This document shows positions 18,797-25,453 of a DNA stretch of 64,000 nt, piece by piece. Source of the stretch: Pseudoalteromonas rubra (GTDB lineage Bacteria > Pseudomonadota > Gammaproteobacteria > Enterobacterales > Alteromonadaceae). Position 1 is the first letter of the stretch, and each line of letters opens with the position of its first letter. A model generated the notes under the pieces. That model had not been told where the DNA came from and searched no databases. It worked only from the letters and a program-made list of their open reading frames with translations. Both the position numbers and the translations under genes were made by a program. Location of the stretch: NCBI RefSeq assembly GCF_000238295.3, contig NZ_AHCD03000044.1, positions 620,001 to 684,000 of the forward strand, read 5' to 3'.

Positions 18797-19464
18797 TTTA
18801 GTTCCTTTATGGGTTAAGCCGCTCGCTTACGGATGTTTATTGCGAAAGGAACTGACGTGCGACCCCACACGGACTACCTGGCTCCGAGAGCGCTAAACCT
18901 GTATAGCAAACAGACTTCGACGGTACATATAGAAGAGACAAGGTCAGAACTAAGCGAGCTGACGATAACAGACGGCGTTATCACACTGGGAAGTTCAGGC
19001 GCTGCGTTTGTCTCACCAAAAACTAGTTCAAGTAAACGACAAATCAACTAAACCTGACATTACATCGGCATTACAGGTCATGGTATTGCAATCGGTTGTA
19101 TCAGTGTGGAAGATTTTTTGATTATTAATCAATCTATTACAGAGGCTATAAGCAAACCTCAAAGTCACTTGTGTGGATTTTTATAGGTCCTTAATTTTAA
19201 CTTAATTGCTCTAATTCTTGCATCTGCAACACAATACGTATTTGGTCATTTCTTTGCATGCGTAGTGCAAATTCAAACCTATTATAAAAAATCATTATTT
19301 ATCAATTAATAAAGTGAAAATCTTCGCCATCTTTGACAAATTAATGAACCTGCGCCATCTAAGCGTTGGGTACTTTTTAGTGTGTTTTTTAAACAGTGAG
19401 GCTTGACCTCTTACCACTATGAACTACTCTTTTGTTGCTAAATTGTAACTTTTGGAGCAGGTAA
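18797..19464. other. Long intergenic region between divergent operons
   Basis: The 668 bases separate the leftward ferritin-like/lod operon from the rightward lipase gene and should hold both promoters. A TTGACA-like box at about 19332 is seen, but no convincing -10 partner. A 72-codon open frame at 18833-19051 has no ribosome site and unremarkable composition, so it is not called. No RNA gene or repeat was recognised. Confidence 0.4.
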
Positions 19465-20382
19465 ATGAAAAAAATAACACTCTCACTCTTACTTTGCGTG
19501 ACGTCACTCTTTGCGCAACTGGCGCACAGTAATGATGAGCTCGAATACCCTGTGGTGCTGGTTCATGGTTTGTTTGGTTTTGATAATTTACTGGGGGTCG
19601 ATTATTTCTATCGGGTGCCTTCAGTGATCCGCCAGGAAGGCGGGAACGTCTATGTGGCAGAAGTCTCATCAGCACACAACTCAGAACTACGCGGTGAGCA
19701 ATTGCTGGAGCAGGTTGCGTTGATCAGAGCACTGACAGGCAAAGACAAAGTCAACCTGATAGGCCATAGCCAGGGCGCACAAACTATTCGTTATGTGGCA
19801 TCGGTTAAGCCCCAATGGGTTGCGTCGGTAACCAGTATAGGTGGGGTTAACTGGGGTAGCCGCTTTGCTGATGTGGTGCGTGGTGGTGTGGATCAGGGAT
19901 CTTTTTCGGAGCAGTTCTTAGCGTCTCTGGCCAATGGTCTGGCTGGATTGATTGATTTGTTATCAGGCAAGCCAACGGCGCCCAAAGATGCCCTTGAAGC
20001 GCTGAGTGCACTGACAACTGAAGGCACCATCGCTTTTAATCAAAAGTATCCTGAAGGCGTGCCAGCTCAGTATTGCGGTCAGGGTGAAACGCTGGCCAGT
20101 AACGGCGTGTACTATTTTTCCTGGAGCGGCAGCCGGGCATGGACCAATTTGCTGGACCCGGCTGATAATGCTTTGTTACTGTTCTCTGGTGTGTTTGACG
20201 AAGCCAATGACGGCCTGGTTTCCGCTTGCTCAAGTAATCTGGGCAATGTGATTGGCAATGACTTTAAGATGAACCACCTGGATCAGGTCAATCAGACAAT
20301 TGGTATTCATCATCTGTTCGAAACGGACCCTCTGACTGTGTATCGTCAGCATATTCGCCGCCTGAAGGGGTTAAATCTATGA
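19465..20382 (+). CDS. Secreted triacylglycerol lipase (Pseudomonas-type, foldase-dependent)
   Basis: The protein has 305 residues with a signal peptide ending near AHS (residue 22). Motifs of the alpha/beta-hydrolase lipase family I are in order: oxyanion motif VLVHGLFGFD (31-40), nucleophile elbow GHSQG with Ser102, acid in DEANDGLVS, and catalytic His in the C-terminal part (QTIGIHHLF). Two cysteines near the C-terminal half (QYCGQG and SACSS) match the conserved disulfide. The enzyme hydrolyses triglycerides outside the cell after export by Sec and usually the type II system. It overlaps its chaperone gene by ATGA, the classic lipase-foldase arrangement. GGAGCAGG before the ATG supports the start. 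Confidence 0.92.
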   Translation: MKKITLSLLLCVTSLFAQLAHSNDELEYPVVLVHGLFGFDNLLGVDYFYRVPSVIRQEGGNVYVAEVSSAHNSELRGEQLLEQVALIRALTGKDKVNLIGHSQGAQTIRYVASVKPQWVASVTSIGGVNWGSRFADVVRGGVDQGSFSEQFLASLANGLAGLIDLLSGKPTAPKDALEALSALTTEGTIAFNQKYPEGVPAQYCGQGETLASNGVYYFSWSGSRAWTNLLDPADNALLLFSGVFDEANDGLVSACSSNLGNVIGNDFKMNHLDQVNQTIGIHHLFETDPLTVYRQHIRRLKGLNL

Positions 20383-21236
20383 GGTATTGGCGTCTACTTT
20401 CACTCAGTTGTGTTGGACTAAGTGTCTGTCTTTGGACTCTGTTATCCGAACGAGACCCTGAAGTTACCACTGAGATAGTGACTGGCTCCGCACGCGTAGT
20501 GACAGAGACGCCACACCAGATTAAAGCGCAGTCTGCCGCTGTGATGCCAGCAGAGCCTGAGCATTGCAGCGCCATTACCCGGGCACATAAGCACCAGCTC
20601 GACGACTGGGTTTTGTTATTGCAAAACGAGCAACTGGAACAGCACTGGGCGCAACAGACACATCGCCTACCACCCTGTTTGAGGGATATCGCCCACGATT
20701 ATATGGCCTATAAACAGGCACTGACTCAGGTAGATACTAATCTGACTATGCACGAGCGTTTTGAAGCACTGCAAACGCTTCAGGGACTGTACTTTTCCGC
20801 TGAAGTGATAGCCGCTTGGTTTGAAAGCGAGAACCGTTGGCATGCTCAGACCTTAGCACGCTGGCAGATTTTATCTGACAAAACCCTGAGCGAGCAGACC
20901 CGGACTGAGCTGATTGGCGCGCATATCAGTCAGTTACCACAAACAGAGCGACAAACGATAGAAGCCACCCAAACCCTGATCACGTTAAAACACAGTTGGC
21001 ACAACATGGATTACAATCAACTCAGTGCCCGGTATGGAGATGCAGCAGCACAGCGTTTAATGCAAGTTCGCCACAATCAATCCAGTTGGACGCAGCGAGT
21101 AAGCGAGTATAAACAACGACGGTCTGAGCTTTTAGAAAAAGGCGCGTCTGATGACGCACTGGCATCGCTGACACAAACGTTGTTTACACAAAACGAGAGA
21201 AAAAGATTGTCCGTTATTTTGTCACAGGCGCACTAA
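20379..21236 (+). CDS. Lipase-specific foldase (Lif), short form
   Basis: The protein has 285 residues, compared with about 340 in typical foldases. It has an N-terminal anchor (WRLLSLSCVGLSVCLWTLL, residues 4-22) and a periplasmic helical body with the Lif pattern: DYMAYKQAL, then YFSAEVIAAWFESENRW, LARWQILSDKTLSEQ, and RYGDAAAQRLMQVRHNQSSWTQRVSEY. Lif proteins hold the lipase at the inner membrane and fold it before export. The motif RxxFDY, important for foldase activity, is not seen; LDDWVLLL stands in its place. The linker after the anchor is also short. The ATGA overlap with the lipase gene makes the assignment firm. Confidence 0.88.
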   Translation: MRYWRLLSLSCVGLSVCLWTLLSERDPEVTTEIVTGSARVVTETPHQIKAQSAAVMPAEPEHCSAITRAHKHQLDDWVLLLQNEQLEQHWAQQTHRLPPCLRDIAHDYMAYKQALTQVDTNLTMHERFEALQTLQGLYFSAEVIAAWFESENRWHAQTLARWQILSDKTLSEQTRTELIGAHISQLPQTERQTIEATQTLITLKHSWHNMDYNQLSARYGDAAAQRLMQVRHNQSSWTQRVSEYKQRRSELLEKGASDDALASLTQTLFTQNERKRLSVILSQAH

Positions 21237-21254
21237 TTTTTGAGGAGACAACAT

Positions 21255-21311
21255 ATGCCTTATTTTCGACATACGCCGCTGTCGCACCGAGAGCGGCCGG
21301 TGAGCCAATAA
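21255..21311 (+). other. Possible 18-residue ORF with a strong ribosome site
   Basis: ATG at 21255 follows TGAGGAG by seven bases, a better ribosome site than many real genes here, and begins 18 bases after the foldase stop. It encodes MPYFRHTPLSHRERPVSQ and overlaps the 3' end of the DCC-family gene on the other strand. It could be a leader peptide or the remains of a lost third gene. Evidence is the ribosome site alone. Confidence 0.25.
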
Positions 21312-21646
21312 GAAATACGGTAGCGGTTTTTTGCAAACACTAAATAGAGTTTGTCTGCGAGTGGCTTTATGATTGGCCATCTTAGTGGCGCGTATAACCA
21401 TCCCATCCCCACCAGTCGCCAGGCCTGATGTGTGACATCAAGACCAAGTATTAGATTACCGTCTGCATCGAGCGCATGTAAAATCGTATTTGCTTCATTG
21501 GCGTCAATGGTTGGATACTGTGCAAAGTCCTCACTGTAGATATCTACTGTTGCGATCCGCTTCGCCGTGTCGCGTTTTGTCAGTGCCGTCATTTCCTTTA
21601 CGCACAGTGGACAGGTGCCGTCATAAAATATGGTTAGTTCACGCAT
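21260..21646 (-). CDS. DCC-family (DUF393) thiol-disulfide oxidoreductase-like protein
   Basis: The protein has 128 residues and starts LTIFYDGTCPLCVKEM, the DxxCPxC motif that names the DCC family. These are thioredoxin-fold-like proteins of unclear role, often with membrane or lipid-modifying partners. IATVDIYSEDF and the later ALDADGNLILGLDV, then RLVGMGWLYAPLRWPII, match the family order. The C-terminus adds a basic tail with two more cysteines (RCDSGVC). It is a single gene facing the lipase operon. Confidence 0.85.
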   Translation of the reverse strand: MRELTIFYDGTCPLCVKEMTALTKRDTAKRIATVDIYSEDFAQYPTIDANEANTILHALDADGNLILGLDVTHQAWRLVGMGWLYAPLRWPIIKPLADKLYLVFAKNRYRISYWLTGRSRCDSGVCRK

Positions 21647-22011
21647 AATCTGTTCCCATTGCTTTTAACACGATACGCTTTGCTCTCAGGTTCAGATCAG
21701 TATTGGCCAAAAGCAATCTGATTTGCATATTATCTCATTGAATAGAAAAGTCGTCAGTGCCGAAGGTCTAAAATATAGTTCAAGTTCGGGCTGCAATGGC
21801 AGCACAACATCATTCAGCACAGGAGTCATTGGTCAACTCGGTTTTGTAATGATTCAATACGTATTTAATCAGTGTGTTTTATGCTTGTTAATGAGGGTTT
21901 TTTTTTTGATCTCTATTTGTTTTTTATTTATAAAAACAGCAGTTTAATACTGAATTCTTAATAAATATTCCATTCCCCCGCATTTGCCAATCCATTATAA
22001 TGGTTGATTAA

Positions 22012-22195
22012 ATATTGAGTTGTGGCGTGTGGAATTTATACGCCTCTCGCAGCTGGTACTGCGCGCGTTTTATAATTCATACTGCTGCATAGGTATGCTG
22101 ATTTCAAACATAAATGCCTCTGTGCTAACTCAATATACAGTATTTTATGATAACCGCTAGAGTGCTACCTGAGGGGCGAGCTCTGGCGGTTTTTT
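22012..22195 (+). ncRNA. Possible structured RNA leader with terminator upstream of chemoreceptor gene
   Basis: A perfect 10-bp outer stem, ATATTGAGTT (22012-22021) with AACTCAATAT (22127-22136), encloses three further hairpins: GCGTGT with ATACGC (22025-22043, one G-U pair), CGCAG with CTGCG (22048-22063), and CATAC with GTATG (22078-22097). A strong intrinsic terminator follows at 22152-22195, only 43 bases before the chemoreceptor start. No plus-strand gene lies upstream for over 800 bases, so the terminator needs some other transcript. A junction RNA followed by a terminator and a gene is the layout of a riboswitch; a free small RNA is the alternative. No known riboswitch class was recognised. 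Confidence 0.35.
22152..22195 (+). terminator. Strong intrinsic terminator before the chemoreceptor gene
   Basis: AACCGCTAGAG (22152-22162) pairs over 11 bp with CTCTGGCGGTT (22181-22191), with one G-U pair and an 18-base loop, followed by a run of T. The stem resembles that of the terminator at 42750. Confidence 0.8.
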
Positions 22196-22238
22196 GTTCA
22201 CTTTAGTCATTATCTAATTAGGGACCTATATAAAGAGC

Positions 22239-23867
22239 ATGGCAATAAAAGACTTATCAATTACCAAACAAATTGGCCTGAGTTTTTCATCTGTATTTTT
22301 AGTTTTTTTCGCAGTGAGTTTACTGACCTATAACGGACTGAGTGGCGTCCGCGATGATCTGGGCTTTATTGTGCAAACAAGTATTCCCTCTGTTGAGATA
22401 GTGAAGGATATTAAAATAGACTTGACCACCATACGTAAAGACGAGTTTGGTGCGACCATGAACCCGGAACATCCACAAATGGCCGAGTGGTTGTCTATTT
22501 TGAATGATTTACGAAGCGGCGTTGATCGTAAAATACATCTGTACAGCCAGTTGGACGTTTCAGATATAGAACAGCGCCAGTTTGAGGCCTTTGCCCGGGC
22601 ATGGCGACAGTATGCAGCCGCAACCTCTGATTTCAATTCTCTGGTGCGTAATGCCAAAGTAGCTCAGGCGAATGACATTGTGCTCAACAGCTATCCTACC
22701 TTTTCCAGAGCAATGGATGAGCTTAGTGCACTGGAAAAAATAAACAGTGACAATGTGGGCAGCGCTGAAAATTCAGCGGTCAGGGCCGTTAGCATAGTGA
22801 TTAAGGCCATTATTATGAGCACCTTAGTGTCAGCCTTAATGATTGCATTGATCTGTATTGTGCTCAGTGGCGCTGTCAGACGGCCGCTGGAAAAAGCCAT
22901 GAACCTGGCCGGAAATATCGCCAACGGCGATCTAAGTACCCGTATTGAAACCGATTCTGTGGGTCAAAATGAGCTTGGCTCCTTACTCGTCTCACTGGAG
23001 AAAATGCGTCAGCAGCTAAACGGCCTTGTTGTGAAAATAAATGACAGCGCTATCTTGCTCTCTTCTGCTGTTGAAGAGGTTAATATGATCTCGGCACAAA
23101 ATGCCAAAGGCATGGAGAATCAACAAAATGAGCTGCAGTCCGTTGCTTCGGCAATGACCGAAATGCAGGCAGCAGTGACTGAGGTCGCACAGAGCACAGA
23201 AATGGGGGCAGAATCCGCTAATCAGGCACACATGAAATCCCGCGAGGGGAGTGTGGCACTGAAAAGCAGCATTTCACATATTTCTGCGGTGGCGGATACT
23301 GTCACGCATGCGGGAGATCTGGCCGTCAATCTTGAAAAGAACTCTAAAAATATCAATGTGGTTGTGGACGTGATCCGCGAGATTGCGGAGCAAACTAATT
23401 TACTGGCGTTAAACGCAGCCATTGAAGCGGCACGTGCAGGCACGCAAGGGCGAGGCTTTGCCGTGGTAGCTGATGAAGTGCGTTCACTGGCACGTCGGAC
23501 ACAAGATTCAACTACCCAAATTGTCGAAATTGTCAGTGATTTGCAACAGAAATCCAAAGAGACTGGCGAAGCAACCCGGACCTGTCAGACGGGGATTGAC
23601 GTGTGTGTTGAGCAAACTGACACGGTCAGTAAAACCATTGGTCAGATTGAGCAGGAAATTGACAGCATTGCCGCCATGAGTACTCAAATTGCGGCAGCGT
23701 GTAACGAGCAGTCAGTGGTGTCCGAAGAGCTCAACCGAAATATCGAGAACATTAATGTGGCAGGTGTGGAAATGACCGAAGGCGCAAATCAAATTTCTCA
23801 TGCCTGTCATGAAATCAGTGAACTGGCGCACGACCTCAAGTCTTGTGTTGAGCAGTTTAAGTTATAA
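22239..23867 (+). CDS. Methyl-accepting chemotaxis protein
   Basis: The protein has 542 residues in the usual order. Transmembrane segment 1 is at about 11-31, a periplasmic four-helix-type sensor runs from about 32 to 180, and transmembrane segment 2 is at about 185-210. A HAMP domain follows with RRPLEKAMNLAGNIANGDLSTRI, then a long coiled-coil signalling hairpin whose tip reads REIAEQTNLLALNAAIEAAR and GRGFAVVADEVRSLARRT, contacting CheA and CheW. There is no C-terminal NWETF-like pentapeptide for CheR tethering. The ligand is unknown. It stands alone and is preceded by the terminator and possible RNA leader, so its expression may be controlled by read-through. Confidence 0.93.
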   Translation: MAIKDLSITKQIGLSFSSVFLVFFAVSLLTYNGLSGVRDDLGFIVQTSIPSVEIVKDIKIDLTTIRKDEFGATMNPEHPQMAEWLSILNDLRSGVDRKIHLYSQLDVSDIEQRQFEAFARAWRQYAAATSDFNSLVRNAKVAQANDIVLNSYPTFSRAMDELSALEKINSDNVGSAENSAVRAVSIVIKAIIMSTLVSALMIALICIVLSGAVRRPLEKAMNLAGNIANGDLSTRIETDSVGQNELGSLLVSLEKMRQQLNGLVVKINDSAILLSSAVEEVNMISAQNAKGMENQQNELQSVASAMTEMQAAVTEVAQSTEMGAESANQAHMKSREGSVALKSSISHISAVADTVTHAGDLAVNLEKNSKNINVVVDVIREIAEQTNLLALNAAIEAARAGTQGRGFAVVADEVRSLARRTQDSTTQIVEIVSDLQQKSKETGEATRTCQTGIDVCVEQTDTVSKTIGQIEQEIDSIAAMSTQIAAACNEQSVVSEELNRNIENINVAGVEMTEGANQISHACHEISELAHDLKSCVEQFKL

Positions 23868-24182
23868 TTATTACTTCCATCAGCCGGGTAATTCATTGCA
23901 GGAGTTTCCCGGCAATAAATCAGGCAAGGTAATGATCCGTAAAATAGCCAGTATTGATTGTAAAAGGTCTAAATACTTGCTCTTGAAGAGGGGTCAGCCA
24001 AATTGATAATACCTCCTTCACCTTTCTGGCTGAAATTCCAGCATAGTCGAAAAACACAATAGCAAACAGTCTAAAACTGCGGCTTCAGTATCACAGGTGT
24101 AATACTGTGTCATTGATATTTAAGCAGACCCTTTATCATAATGAAGGTCAGTTAAATATCACCTGAGTCAGGAAGTTATAGT
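23868..24182. other. Intergenic region before the EF-Tu-like gene
   Basis: The stretch holds a weak hairpin after the chemoreceptor gene (GCCGGG at 23883 with CCCGGC at 23908) but no gene. The promoter of the EF-Tu-like gene should lie here; no clear boxes were seen. Confidence 0.35.
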
Positions 24183-25367
24183 ATGGCAAGCAACGATGAA
24201 TTTATGAAACAAGCTATTTTTATCGATACGATCGGTGCCAGAGGGCATGGTAAAACGACCTTAACCGCAGCTATCACGCAGGTTCTGGCAAAAGATCATA
24301 TGGCGGTAGCACAAGACTTTGCCGCATTAAACAATGCGCCACAACACAAAGCGCGATCTGGCGTGACCTTTTACCGCTCAGAAGCGGTGTATGAATCCTC
24401 GGCCCGAGTGTGCATTCAATATGATTGTCCCAACTATATGGACCACGCTAAAGGGATCAACAGTGGCGAAACCAGAGTCGATGCCGCGATTCTGGTGGTC
24501 AGTCAGGACCCCGATTTTAGCAGAGCATGCGACGAATACCTGATGTTATTGCGAGATTTCGGCGTCAGTCACATCATAATATTTATGAATAAGTGCGATT
24601 TGGAGCAGTACGACGAGCTAACGGGGCTTGTCGAGTCACTTGTAAGAGAGCAGCTTAATGGCTATGGGTTTGATGGTGACAATGCACCTGTGATCTATGG
24701 TTCGGCATTACAAGCGCTTGAAGGCGTGCCCGTTTGGGAGGATAAAATACGAGACTTAATCAGGACGATGGATGACTATTTTATAGACCCGGTATTATTT
24801 AAAGACCAGCCTTTTATGATGCCTGTTGAGGACATATTTACCTTACCGCGTCGTGATACGCAAGCTTATAGCAGAATTGAAACAGGTACTATACGAGTAC
24901 ATGACCCCATTGAGCTGGTTGGTATCAGAGATACACGACAGACAAGTTGCTCAAGCATTGATATTGGGGCACACCCACAAGAAAGGGTGAGTGCGGGGGA
25001 TAGCGCGGCGATAGGCCTCAAAGGGATCCCACGCTCTGATATTGAAAGAGGGATGGTGCTTTGCGAAGCGGGTACGCTGAAATCATGTCAACGTTTTGAA
25101 GCACGGGTTTATTGCTTGACCAGCGAAGAGGGCGGACGCAGAACCCCTTTGCTCAATGATTTTGAAGCTGACTTTAGCCTCCACTACCTTGACGTGGCAG
25201 GCACGGCGGACTGGCCTCGGAACATTGAAATGATGATGCCAGGCGATGAGCTACATGTAACTGTCAGACTAAATAAGTCTATGGCGATAAAATTGGGTAC
25301 AAAGTTCGAAATTCGTCAACAAGGTCAGATTGTTGGTGTAGGGCACGTGACAGATACCTTTGACTGA
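24183..25367 (+). CDS. Divergent elongation factor Tu paralogue lacking the catalytic histidine
   Basis: At 394 residues it has exactly the length of E. coli EF-Tu and aligns by eye end to end, through all three domains. Kept: the P-loop (GARGHGKT, 18-25), switch-I Thr62 in SGVTF, NKCD (136-139), GSALQALEG, the domain 3 pattern EEGGRRTPLLNDF and MMMPGD. Lost: the G3 motif DCPGH is DCPNY (81-85), so the hydrolytic histidine (His84 of mature E. coli EF-Tu) is tyrosine. GRGTVVTGRVERG in domain 2 has become RRDTQAYSRIETG. The equivalents of Gln124 and Ala375, sites of kirromycin-resistance mutations, are Asp125 and Glu376. It is not next to ribosomal-protein, fusA or tRNA genes as tuf would be. 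It may be a specialised or non-translational factor, or a drug-tolerant EF-Tu; both are inference. Confidence 0.9.
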   Translation: MASNDEFMKQAIFIDTIGARGHGKTTLTAAITQVLAKDHMAVAQDFAALNNAPQHKARSGVTFYRSEAVYESSARVCIQYDCPNYMDHAKGINSGETRVDAAILVVSQDPDFSRACDEYLMLLRDFGVSHIIIFMNKCDLEQYDELTGLVESLVREQLNGYGFDGDNAPVIYGSALQALEGVPVWEDKIRDLIRTMDDYFIDPVLFKDQPFMMPVEDIFTLPRRDTQAYSRIETGTIRVHDPIELVGIRDTRQTSCSSIDIGAHPQERVSAGDSAAIGLKGIPRSDIERGMVLCEAGTLKSCQRFEARVYCLTSEEGGRRTPLLNDFEADFSLHYLDVAGTADWPRNIEMMMPGDELHVTVRLNKSMAIKLGTKFEIRQQGQIVGVGHVTDTFD

Positions 25368-25411
25368 GTGTGAGCGGGAAAAAGGATGGCCAGTGCGGTG
25401 AGTTGCTTGCG

Positions 25412-25441
25412 TGTCAGTGCCTGTAATGACAGGCACTGACA
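25412..25441. terminator. Bidirectional hairpin between EF-Tu-like gene and katG
   Basis: TGTCAGTGCCTGT pairs perfectly over 13 bp with ACAGGCACTGACA around a 4-base loop, between two convergent genes. There is no long T tract on either side, but the stem is very stable. Confidence 0.65.
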
Positions 25442-25453
25442 ATTGGGGTGTGA

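Noticed and set aside
21723..21947. 74-codon ORF in the gap before the chemoreceptor
   Set aside because: Ends in a poly-T driven hydrophobic stretch; no ribosome site; not convincing.
22012..22136. Known GEMM (c-di-GMP) riboswitch upstream of the chemoreceptor
   Set aside because: The conserved GEMM core bases and tetraloop-receptor pattern are not present; only general stem structure was found.
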